Positions 47,671-55,051 of a stretch of 64,000 nucleotides of DNA are shown here, one piece after another. The notes under the pieces are model-generated. The model was not told where the DNA came from and made no database searches. It saw only the letters and a program-made list of their open reading frames with translations. The DNA lies in assembly GCF_013403975.1 (NCBI RefSeq), contig NZ_JABFDH010000006.1, forward strand, positions 1 to 64,000. Direction: 5' to 3'. This DNA is from Winogradskyella ursingii. Lineage in GTDB: Bacteria > Bacteroidota > Bacteroidia > Flavobacteriales > Flavobacteriaceae. The translations under genes were made by a program, and so were the position numbers. How positions within the stretch are numbered: the first letter of the stretch is position 1; every line of letters begins with the position of its first letter.

Positions 47671-49092
47671 TCAATCTTTTTCAACTAATGCATTAATCAT
47701 CCCATTAAAAACAAAGGCGTGGAACGGTAAAACTGAATACCAATACAATCTTCCCCAAAGTCCTCTTGGTCTAAATACAGCGCGTTGATAGAGCTTGTCC
47801 TTCACAATTTTAAATTCCAACCATGCTTCACCAGGTAAGCGCATCTCGGCAAATAATAATAGCCTTTTTTCTTTTTTATCGGCAAAAAGCACACGCCAAA
47901 AGTCCAATGGGTCGCCAGCCTCTAGGTATGTGTCATGAGTTCTTCCACGTCGCAAACCGACTCCTCCAAAAAGCTTATCCATATAGCCTCTTATTTTCCA
48001 AAGTTTATTAAAACTATACCAACCGTTGCGACCGCCAATACTCCAAATTTTATCTAACGTAAATTGCTCGTCGGTAACAGTTCTGTGACGCACATCTTTA
48101 TAACAACCAAATTGCGGTAATTCAATATGTTTAGACAATTGACTTTTAAATCTGCCGCTACTTACGGCATCCTTCCAACTGGAAACGACGGCGTTCTGTT
48201 CTATTTTCTGGAATGCCAGTTCAACTGCTGTTCTGTAATCTACGGGTTCAATACCGATAAGATCATTGATGTCGCTGTTTTTGCCAATCACTTCAACCTT
48301 CATACTATCCACCAAAGCTGAGGCTAATTGAAAGGATGTTGATGTAACAAAATATAACCAATAAGATGATAATTTTGGTGTTAAAACGGGAAGTGTAATA
48401 ATATATCGTTTTAAACCTCGAACATCTGCAAACTGCAAAAGCATTTCTTTGTACGTCAAAATTTCTGGACCAAAAATATCAAAGGCTTTATTGTATAATT
48501 CTTCTTTTTCCAATCCACCCGAAAGAAATTTGAGCACATCCCTCACGGCCAATGGTTGCGTTTTGGTATTGAGCCAACGCGGCGTAATCATAATTGGTAA
48601 TTTTTCAACCAAATCCCTTATAATTTCGAATGAGGCACTTCCGCTACCAACTATTATTCCGGCTCTGAAAACGGTTAATGCATAACTATTGGATTTCAAG
48701 GTTTTTTCAACTTGAAGTCTTGATTTTAAATGTTTTGAAAGCGAATCGTCGTTTACTATTCCACTAAGATATATGACCTGTTTGCAGTTGGTTTTTTCAA
48801 CTAATGATTTAAAATTTTTGGCACATTCTTTCTCAAGCTTTTCAAAATTGCTCGATGATGTTGCCATGCTATGAATGAGATAGTAAGCAGCTTCAATATC
48901 ATTTGGGATTTCTGCTTTTTCCGGTTCTAGAAAATCTACTTTAATGAACGTGCACTGCGCATCATCCTCAATTTCATCAGGAATACGTTCCAAATCTCGG
49001 ACACAACATACTAATTCATGACCATCTTCAATCAATTGAAGGGCCAAGCGTTTAGCTATGTAACCTGTGGTGCCAGTGAGTAAAATTTTCAT
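47671..49092 (-). CDS. NAD(P)-binding SDR-like protein with DUF2867 domain
   Basis: A 473-aa two-domain protein. The N-terminal extended-SDR domain starts ILLTGTTGYIAKRLALQLIE and continues ECTFIKVDFLEPEKAEIPND-like text, AAYYLIHSMATSSSNFEKLE, QVIYLSGIVNDDSLSKHLKS and LTVFRAGIIVGSGSASFEII. The C-terminal DUF2867 domain (about 310-470) contains TLDKIWSIGGRNGWYSFNKL, GDPLDFWRVLFADKKEKRLL and the Trp-rich end FRPRGLWGRLYWYSVLPFHA. The substrate is unknown. The start overlaps the flavin reductase stop by 4 bp, so electron transfer from flavin could be shared. It is common in photolyase clusters of flavobacteria. Confidence 0.9.
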   Translation of the reverse strand: MKILLTGTTGYIAKRLALQLIEDGHELVCCVRDLERIPDEIEDDAQCTFIKVDFLEPEKAEIPNDIEAAYYLIHSMATSSSNFEKLEKECAKNFKSLVEKTNCKQVIYLSGIVNDDSLSKHLKSRLQVEKTLKSNSYALTVFRAGIIVGSGSASFEIIRDLVEKLPIMITPRWLNTKTQPLAVRDVLKFLSGGLEKEELYNKAFDIFGPEILTYKEMLLQFADVRGLKRYIITLPVLTPKLSSYWLYFVTSTSFQLASALVDSMKVEVIGKNSDINDLIGIEPVDYRTAVELAFQKIEQNAVVSSWKDAVSSGRFKSQLSKHIELPQFGCYKDVRHRTVTDEQFTLDKIWSIGGRNGWYSFNKLWKIRGYMDKLFGGVGLRRGRTHDTYLEAGDPLDFWRVLFADKKEKRLLLFAEMRLPGEAWLEFKIVKDKLYQRAVFRPRGLWGRLYWYSVLPFHAFVFNGMINALVEKD

Positions 49093-49730
49093 GAGTCAAC
49101 GCGCTTTTCAAATCCCTGTTTTGGTCTTTGGTATTCCATTCGCTTTTCTAACGTTGGAATGGCATAACCATCCAAACCGTTTATCGTCGCTACATTCGCT
49201 TTTGACAGGTCAATAAAACCGTCTTTTTCTAAAAGATTATCTTGTATAAATAGTTGTTTAATTTTTCCAACAATCAAGATGGTATTATTGGCTTTAATTG
49301 GATATTCCTCAACATATTCCATTGCCAATTGAATTGGGCAACCTTTTACAAATGGTGAATCAAAATCAACTTTATATTCCTCTTCTAAATTTGTGGCATC
49401 AAATTCTGAAACTGTGCCTGCATACTTTGCAGATGTGTGATGTGCATCTTGTAAAATGTCTTTATGAATATGATTTAAGGTGTAATACCCAGAAGATTTT
49501 ATATTATGATACGTATTTCGCATCACTGTTGTTGGTCTTAAAAAAAAGCCCAATAAAGCTGGGTTGGATCCCATGTGTGTTACAGAACTGAATACAGCTA
49601 CGTTGGTAATGCCATCCTTGCTCTTTGTGCCAATAAGATTTGCGGACTTAAATCCCGAACAACTATTAATTAAATTGATGCGGTATAAATGATGCATTTT
49701 TTCAAAATCTTCTGAATTAAATTGTACCAT
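49089..49730 (-). CDS. Flavin reductase family protein
   Basis: A 213-aa FMN-binding split-barrel protein. SANLIGTKSKDGITNVAVFS and SVTHMGSNPALLGFFLRPTT form the FMN-binding half; TVMRNTYHNIKSSGYYTLNH and HKDILQDAHHTSAKYAGTVS follow, and VKGCPIQLAMEYVEEYPIKA closes the barrel. Proteins of this type reduce free flavin with NAD(P)H or act as flavoprotein oxidoreductases. It starts 1 bp from the ABC1-kinase stop and overlaps the SDR-DUF2867 gene. Supply of reduced flavin to neighbouring enzymes is a reasonable inference. Confidence 0.9.
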   Translation of the reverse strand: MVQFNSEDFEKMHHLYRINLINSCSGFKSANLIGTKSKDGITNVAVFSSVTHMGSNPALLGFFLRPTTVMRNTYHNIKSSGYYTLNHIHKDILQDAHHTSAKYAGTVSEFDATNLEEEYKVDFDSPFVKGCPIQLAMEYVEEYPIKANNTILIVGKIKQLFIQDNLLEKDGFIDLSKANVATINGLDGYAIPTLEKRMEYQRPKQGFEKRVDS

Positions 49731-51041
49731 TTACAATGTATTAAAATTATTGATCTTGACATTTTCAGCCTTTAAGTCAAACATTAAGTTATATAGTCCG
49801 AAGAAGGTTCGGTTGATATAAATAAAGTGTTTTGAACCTCTATTACCGTTCATATTTCGCAATTCGGTATTTTTTGAATATTTCTGACCCATTTCAGAAA
49901 TTTTGTTGAAAAATTCAGCATCCGAAAAATCAAACGTTTCTGAATGAAAAGGCTGTGTGAAGAGAGTTAACAATTCATGAAACATTTCACTAAAGAATTT
50001 AATTTCATCTTCAGAATCATCTGGTCTTAAAATTTCAAGCTCGTATAATTTCTGAGTGAAGAACTCTGGATTTTCGATGCTTTTCTTGTCTGCTAATTCA
50101 AAATAGGGCACGTAAAAATCTTCGGGAATGGTTTTCATGCAACCAAAATCCAATGCAATTAAATCACCTTCATCCGAAATCAGAAAGTTACCAGGATGTG
50201 GGTCTGCATGGACTTTCTTCAATTTATGAATTTGGAACATGTAAAAATCCCAAAGTGCCTGACCAAGTTTATTGGCTTTTTCTTTATCGGTATTGTATTT
50301 TGTAAACTCTGAAAGGTGTTCGCCTTTCATGTAATCCATCGTAATAATACGTTCAGATGAATATTCTTTATAATAATTAGGAAATTTTAGGTTAGGAATA
50401 TGTTTGCAGGCATCAACCACAGTTTGACTTTGCTCTAATTCTAAAATATAATTGGTTTCCTCAACCAATTTATTTTCAACTTCCTTAAAATACTTATCGG
50501 AATCCTTTCCTTTAATATTAAACATTTTAATGGCTATGGGTTTAACTAAAGCCAAATCACTAGCAATACTCTCCGCAACTCCAGGATATTGGATTTTCAC
50601 AGCATATTTCTTCCCATTTTTTTCTGCCGTATGGACTTGGCCAATACTGGCAGCATTTACTGAAGTTGCGTTGAAAGTATCAAATAGTTCTTCGGGATGT
50701 TTCCCAAAGTATTTTTTTAATGTTTTTATGACCAACGGAGGCGACAGTGGTGGCACTGAAAATTGAGATAATGAAAATTTTTCAACATAAGCCTGAGGCA
50801 AAATGCTTTTTTCCATACTCAACATTTGAGCGACTTTAAGTGCACTTCCTTTAAGTGTTTTTAGGCCGTCATAAATATCTTCGGCATTATTTTGATTGAG
50901 ACGATCTTTGGCATCAGCTTCAGATTTCGTCATTTTATCACCATAATATTTTAGATAGTTCACGCCAACCTTTGCACCGGTTGATACGAGCTTTGTTGCT
51001 CTTGAGATTTTCGTAATCGGAATTTTATCAATGGTTTTCAT
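49731..51041 (-). CDS. ABC1/UbiB (AarF) family atypical kinase
   Basis: A 436-aa atypical protein-kinase-like ATPase. KTLKGSALKVAQMLSMEKSI (about 60-80) contains the Ala/Lys-rich KxGQ-type motif (here KVAQ). VNAASIGQVHTAEKNGKKYA gives the A-rich loop and ATP-binding Lys. KKVHADPHPGNFLISDEGDL and IALDFGCMKTIPEDF hold the catalytic-loop Asp and metal-binding DFG. Family members support quinone or lipid metabolism by an ATPase-driven role. ATG 51041 is chosen because it follows the TetR-like stop and matches the family start; an in-frame codon at 51083 would overlap that gene. Confidence 0.92.
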   Translation of the reverse strand: MKTIDKIPITKISRATKLVSTGAKVGVNYLKYYGDKMTKSEADAKDRLNQNNAEDIYDGLKTLKGSALKVAQMLSMEKSILPQAYVEKFSLSQFSVPPLSPPLVIKTLKKYFGKHPEELFDTFNATSVNAASIGQVHTAEKNGKKYAVKIQYPGVAESIASDLALVKPIAIKMFNIKGKDSDKYFKEVENKLVEETNYILELEQSQTVVDACKHIPNLKFPNYYKEYSSERIITMDYMKGEHLSEFTKYNTDKEKANKLGQALWDFYMFQIHKLKKVHADPHPGNFLISDEGDLIALDFGCMKTIPEDFYVPYFELADKKSIENPEFFTQKLYELEILRPDDSEDEIKFFSEMFHELLTLFTQPFHSETFDFSDAEFFNKISEMGQKYSKNTELRNMNGNRGSKHFIYINRTFFGLYNLMFDLKAENVKINNFNTL

Positions 51042-51042
51042 A

Positions 51043-51699
51043 TTATCGCGTCTGGATTTTTTCCTTATAAATGAATTTTCCAAAATCGATAAGACTTTGT
51101 AGTGGCGTAGTATCCATTAAATCGAAACTCGAGTTAACTGATTTTTCGATATAAATATCTGTTTTTTCAAATGAAGCCGAGGTGTCATCCAGCCAAAATT
51201 TTATTGTTAATAATAGCTGAAGCCACATGGATTCTTTTATGCTTCTATTCTGTATTTTTTCGAGTTGTTCTTGTTTTAAATCAATCGATTTTATGTCTAA
51301 AAACTCAATGTAATTGGTAAAATGCTTTTTTAATTTTGAAAGTTTTTTTAATGATTTCAATTGGTTTTTATCATTATCAATGGCATGAACAACATAGCTT
51401 CTGTTTGCAGTTAGAATTTCAAAAAATGTGAAATAGAAGCTGAGTAATTTATTGCGAGTATCAAAGTTTTTGTAATCATCACTCTTTTCTAAAGCTGTTT
51501 GTGCATTCTCAAAGAATATTTTGAAAATTGATTGCTCCAGAGCTTCAAACGAAGCGAAAAATTCATAAAACTTCTGTTCGTCAAAGTTGTTATCTTTTGC
51601 AAAAGCATAAACTGATTTTGGCTTATGGTCATGCATGAGAACATGATCCATATACGCATCTATAATATCAGATTGCTTAATTGTTTTCTTTTTTGCCAT
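51043..51699 (-). CDS. TetR-family regulator
   Basis: A 218-aa protein with a TetR-like N-terminal helix-turn-helix (residues 10-55; SDIIDAYMDHVLMHDHKPKS, then VYAFAKDNNFDEQKFYEFFA) and a helical ligand-binding domain. In related Bacteroidota proteins the C-terminus is a TetR_C domain next to ABC1-kinase genes. It is the first gene of the minus-strand run TetR-AarF-flavin reductase-SDR, separated from AarF by 1 bp, so it probably controls this run. Inducer unknown; a light- or lipid-stress signal is possible given the neighbours. Confidence 0.85.
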   Translation of the reverse strand: MAKKKTIKQSDIIDAYMDHVLMHDHKPKSVYAFAKDNNFDEQKFYEFFASFEALEQSIFKIFFENAQTALEKSDDYKNFDTRNKLLSFYFTFFEILTANRSYVVHAIDNDKNQLKSLKKLSKLKKHFTNYIEFLDIKSIDLKQEQLEKIQNRSIKESMWLQLLLTIKFWLDDTSASFEKTDIYIEKSVNSSFDLMDTTPLQSLIDFGKFIYKEKIQTR

Positions 51700-51801
51700 T
51701 ATTATTTAATTAGACAATAAAGATACGTATTGTTTAATGAATTACTAAAAACCTTAAACAATATTTAACAAGTCGTAAAATGAAATAATCGAAGCCTATT
51801 C

Positions 51802-52458
51802 TTAAATCTTGTTTTTTCCAAGTCCTTTATAGCAGACAATTGCAAACAGTGCACCTAAGATTGGCGAAATAATATATAGCCATAAGTCAGAAAGATTGCC
51901 TGAAATAACTGCAGGTGCAATAGACCTCGCAGGATTCATTGACGCTTTGGTCATTGGGCCGGCAAACATCGCTTCGAGTAAAATTACTCCACCAACTGCA
52001 ATAGCTGCCATTGTACCAATCTCCTTGCTTCCTGTTGAAACGTTGATAATGGTTATCATTAAAAAGAAGGTGAGAAAGAATTCCATAATAAACGCTTGGT
52101 ATTGCTCAAAACCATTGGCTGCATAAGTGTGGCCGTAACTTTGGCTTTCGGGAAATAACATCCAAAGCACTGCAATTGCCAAAAATGCACCAATGATTTG
52201 TGCCGATATAAATTTTGGAACGTGTTTCCATTCAAACTTTTTGGCGTAAGCAAAGCCAATAGTTACTGCAGGATTAAAATGTGCACCAGAAATCTCGCCA
52301 AAAGCAAAAATCATTGCCATGACCACAAGTCCCCAAGTAATAGCAACACCAACGTGTGTTATACTTCCTCCTGTGACTTCATCGACGGTCATTGCTCCAC
52401 AACCGCAAAATACCATTGTGAATGTGCCAATTAATTCTGCTAGTAATTTTCGTTTCAT
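51802..52458 (-). CDS. Aquaporin family channel in arsenic operon
   Basis: A 218-aa major intrinsic protein with six membrane helices and two NPA half-helices: SGAHFNPAVTIGFAYAKKF (first) and SMNPARSIAPAVISGN (second, with the Arg of the filter). ATG 52458 is chosen over an in-frame codon at 52488 because the family begins KRKLLAELIGTFTMVFCGCG. It is the last gene of the ars operon. Aquaglyceroporins in ars operons let arsenite leave the cell down its gradient, replacing ArsB or Acr3. No arsenite pump gene is seen here, so that role is plausible. Confidence 0.9.
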   Translation of the reverse strand: MKRKLLAELIGTFTMVFCGCGAMTVDEVTGGSITHVGVAITWGLVVMAMIFAFGEISGAHFNPAVTIGFAYAKKFEWKHVPKFISAQIIGAFLAIAVLWMLFPESQSYGHTYAANGFEQYQAFIMEFFLTFFLMITIINVSTGSKEIGTMAAIAVGGVILLEAMFAGPMTKASMNPARSIAPAVISGNLSDLWLYIISPILGALFAIVCYKGLGKNKI

Positions 52459-52495
52459 ATTTTTTTGCCGCGAAAGCGGTAATCTCATAAAAATG

Positions 52496-53107
52496 TTAGA
52501 CTATTTCTGAAAAAACATATTTAAGTTCCGTAGCAATCTGAAGACTTCGCTCGTTATACTTTTCCTTTTGCTGAGGTGTATTATCAAATGCTTTTGGATC
52601 ATCATAAGTGATAGGAATTCGTTTTTCTGCACCAGCAATAAATGGGCAACCAGCATCTGCGCTTGAGCAGGTCATTATGGCTGCAAAACCAGAAACGGGA
52701 TTAAAGTTATCATCGTAGGTTTTTGAAAAACCAATAATAGGATGACTGTTATCAGCATATTTAATACTGTAAACTGGATTATTTTCTTCTGAAAGTTTTT
52801 CAACTTTAAACCCAGAATTCCTCAATGTTTCTCCAGCTACAGGAAATAGGGCAGTGGCCTCAGTTCCGCCAGAAAAGCAGTTCACGTTTTTAATATTGAA
52901 GTACGATGCCATAGCCTGTGCCCACACCTGAGACAAATGGCTTCGACGAGAATTGTGTGTACAAATGAAATTGAGATTTACATTTTTTTTATGGTTTAAC
53001 TTCTCCTGAATAAAGTTTGCTAGTGGTTGTAAAACCGTTTTTCTCTCATCTGAAATAGAGCTAGTATCTAATCGATCTATTTGTTCCTTGATTCGGTCGT
53101 ATATCAT
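52496..53107 (-). CDS. arsC: Arsenate reductase/low-molecular-weight phosphatase family
   Basis: A 203-aa protein of the LMW tyrosine phosphatase fold. NFICTHNSRRSHLSQVWAQA carries the P-loop CTHNSRR (Cx5R, about 50-56). DNSHPIIGFSKTYDDNFNPV and AAIMTCSSADAGCPFIAGAE hold further Cys that could relay electrons (C148 and C155 region), and ITYDDPKAFDNTPQQKEKYN carries the Asp general acid in a DDP motif. It probably reduces arsenate to arsenite; the fold also fits a phosphatase, but the operon argues for arsenic. A 45-residue N-terminal helix is longer than in ArsC of Staphylococcus. Confidence 0.9.
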   Translation of the reverse strand: MIYDRIKEQIDRLDTSSISDERKTVLQPLANFIQEKLNHKKNVNLNFICTHNSRRSHLSQVWAQAMASYFNIKNVNCFSGGTEATALFPVAGETLRNSGFKVEKLSEENNPVYSIKYADNSHPIIGFSKTYDDNFNPVSGFAAIMTCSSADAGCPFIAGAEKRIPITYDDPKAFDNTPQQKEKYNERSLQIATELKYVFSEIV

Positions 53108-53125
53108 TATTAGTGTTTTTATCTA

Positions 53126-53593
53126 TTAACAACAATTTCCGTCCGAAGAACAACAAGGCTCTTCTGATAAATCAGCTAATTTTAATTTTGGCTTGGTTTC
53201 TGGGATGCCACAATTTTCTTTAGCTAAACAATCTGTTTGTTTTGAGGTTAAAAGAAAGTTTGTACCATTAAAATCTAAACCAAATTTACCAATGGTGTCA
53301 CTTTGATACTCCACTTCGATTTCTAAATCACCGATGTTTAAAACCTTTTCGGAGAGCTCAATGATGTTCAATAGTTTTTCAGGGTGTAATCTATGGTCAT
53401 AATCATCTGCATTCCATAGCTGAAAGTTTACAACTTTTTCATTTCTTAGCGTTCCGCCACAGTCAATAAAATTTTTAGTTACTTCTCCAACTTCTGTTAC
53501 ATGAAAGTGTTTTGGTACTAAATTTCCGTTTGGTAACTCAAAAGCTATAGTTTCAAGCTTTTTAAGTATTGTCTTAATTTCTGAAAGTCTCAT
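53126..53593 (-). CDS. DUF6428 family protein with Cys-rich tail
   Basis: A 155-aa protein found in Bacteroidota ars operons. The domain includes KTILKKLETIAFELPNGNLV, PKHFHVTEVGEVTKNFIDCG, NFQLWNADDYDHRLHPEKLL and VEYQSDTIGKFGLDFNGTNF. It ends in a Cys-rich stretch (CLAKENCG, then EEPCCSSDGNCC) that could bind arsenite or another soft metal. It lies between arsR (12 bp) and the arsenate reductase gene (18 bp). A chaperone or sensor role for arsenite is inferred from the tail and context. Confidence 0.85.
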   Translation of the reverse strand: MRLSEIKTILKKLETIAFELPNGNLVPKHFHVTEVGEVTKNFIDCGGTLRNEKVVNFQLWNADDYDHRLHPEKLLNIIELSEKVLNIGDLEIEVEYQSDTIGKFGLDFNGTNFLLTSKQTDCLAKENCGIPETKPKLKLADLSEEPCCSSDGNCC

Positions 53594-53605
53594 AATTTAT
53601 AATTT

Positions 53606-53938
53606 TTAACAACAATTAGCTTTTTCATTTAAATCTTGGTCTAAAAAAACCGATAAAACAGTTTTCATTTTAACCCAATTCTCTCGGTCTATACAATAGC
53701 AAATACTGGTTCCTTCAATATTTCCTTTTATAAGACCTATTTTTTTTAGCTCTTTTAAATGCTGTGAGATTGTAGGTTGAGCCAAACCTATTTCCTCAAC
53801 TAAATCACCACAAATACAGGAGTTGATTTTAAACAAATGCTGAAGAATAGCAACTCGTGCAGGATGCCCAAAGGCTTTGGCAATGTTCGAAATCTGGTTT
53901 TGTTGCTCTGAAAATATTTCGGTCTTAGTGAGTCCCAT
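53606..53938 (-). CDS. arsR: ArsR family transcriptional repressor
   Basis: A 110-aa winged-helix repressor. NIAKAFGHPARVAILQHLFK starts the domain; C41 and C43 in NSCICGDLVEEIGLAQPTIS match the metalloid-binding helix (CxC), and QPTISQHLKELKKIGLIKGN is the recognition helix. A C-terminal pair (KANCC) may add ligands. It is first in the operon arsR-DUF6428-arsC-aquaporin and should release DNA on binding arsenite or antimonite. A palindromic operator candidate lies just upstream. Confidence 0.93.
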   Translation of the reverse strand: MGLTKTEIFSEQQNQISNIAKAFGHPARVAILQHLFKINSCICGDLVEEIGLAQPTISQHLKELKKIGLIKGNIEGTSICYCIDRENWVKMKTVLSVFLDQDLNEKANCC

Positions 53939-53940
53939 AA

Positions 53941-53974
53941 TATCGTTATATTATTATATTGCAATATTACGATT
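53941..53974. promoter_or_regulatory. ArsR operator candidate
   Basis: ATATTGCAATAT (53956-53967) is a perfect 12-bp palindrome directly upstream of arsR, inside a wider imperfect dyad flanked by TATCGT and ACGATTA. AT-rich dyads with a TTGCAA core at this position are usual ArsR targets, so this is the likely autoregulatory operator. Confidence 0.6.
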
Positions 53975-54054
53975 AATAAAGAAGATAAACAATGGTTGGT
54001 TGGATTAAGTTGGTATTTAAGGTTTAATTAACATTAACAATTTGCACTAAGCCT

Positions 54055-54062
54055 TAACTTTG
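54055..54062 (+). promoter_or_regulatory. TAnnTTTG promoter element of DUF2911 gene
   Basis: TAACTTTG fits the Bacteroidota -7 consensus, 35 bp before the start codon at 54098. A TTTG lies only 10 bp upstream (54041-54044), too near for a -33 element, so the upstream half is not assigned. Confidence 0.55.
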
Positions 54063-54097
54063 TACTACATTAAAACAAACACTTAACACTAACAACG

Positions 54098-54943
54098 ATG
54101 AAGAAATTAGTACTATTTGTATTTGCCGTAACTTTAATGTTTTCGGTCAATGCACAAATTGAAACACCTGCGCCAAGTCCTTTTACAAAGGTTGAGCAAA
54201 AGGTTGGATTAACTGATGTAACCTTAGAATACTCAAGACCGAGTATGAGAGGACGTGAGGTTTTTGGCAACTTAGTGCCTTATGGTAAAGTTTGGAGAGC
54301 AGGAGCAAACAAAAATACAATCGTAACTTTCAGTAATCCTGTAACAATTGCAGGACAAGAGTTGAAAGCAGGATCTTATTCCATTTTTATTACGCCATCA
54401 GAAAACTCATGGGATGTTGTGTTTTATTCCGATACCGAAAATTGGGGAACACCTCAAAATTGGGATGATTCAAAAGTGGCTGCTAAGGCTACGGTTGAAA
54501 CCATGCAAATACCTGCAAATGTTGAAACATGGACGATTAGCTTTGATGATTTAACCAATGATTCTGCGCATTTAGGTTTTATGTGGGCAGATACTTATGC
54601 TGCTGTAAAAATCGACGTACCAACTGATAAGGCGGTGACGACTGCTATTGAAAGAACAATGTCTGGACCTTCTGCTAATGATTATTATGCGTCTGCAGTA
54701 TATTATATGAATGCAGACAAGGATTTGGATAAGGCAAAAATGTGGATGGATAAAGCAATGGAAATGTCTAAAGATCCTGCTTTTTGGCAATTGAGACAAC
54801 AGTCTTTGTTGTATGCTAAAATGGGAGACAAAAAAATGGCAATAGCAACAGCTAAAAAGTCTTTGGAAAAAGCCGAAGCTGCTGGTAATGCTGACTATGT
54901 AAAAATGAATAAGGATTCCTTAAAGGAATGGGGAGCTATGTAA
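54098..54943 (+). CDS. DUF2911 family secreted protein
   Basis: A 281-aa protein with a signal peptide (MKKLVLFVFAVTLMFSVNAQ, cleavage after about 19). The DUF2911 domain (about 30-180) contains EQKVGLTDVTLEYSRPSMRG, RAGANKNTIVTFSNPVTIAG and AGSYSIFITPSENSWDVVFY. The C-terminal part (about 205-280) has TPR-like helices (DKAKMWMDKAMEMSKDPAFW, MAIATAKKSLEKAEAAGNAD). It is a common exported Bacteroidota protein without known role. It is single-gene, with a promoter element upstream and a strong terminator downstream. Confidence 0.93.
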   Translation: MKKLVLFVFAVTLMFSVNAQIETPAPSPFTKVEQKVGLTDVTLEYSRPSMRGREVFGNLVPYGKVWRAGANKNTIVTFSNPVTIAGQELKAGSYSIFITPSENSWDVVFYSDTENWGTPQNWDDSKVAAKATVETMQIPANVETWTISFDDLTNDSAHLGFMWADTYAAVKIDVPTDKAVTTAIERTMSGPSANDYYASAVYYMNADKDLDKAKMWMDKAMEMSKDPAFWQLRQQSLLYAKMGDKKMAIATAKKSLEKAEAAGNADYVKMNKDSLKEWGAM

Positions 54944-54989
54944 AAACCAGTCATTAGACTATAATTTTTAGACATTAGAATTTATACTG

Positions 54990-55018
54990 AACGCAACTTG
55001 AAAGGGTTGCGTTTTTTT
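54990..55018 (+). terminator. Terminator after DUF2911 gene
   Basis: AACGCAAC pairs with GTTGCGTT (8 bp, 8-nt loop) and is followed by a run of T. It lies 46 bp after the stop codon. Confidence 0.9.
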
Positions 55019-55051
55019 ATTTGTAAAAGTAATTACGAGAACGCTCTAATT

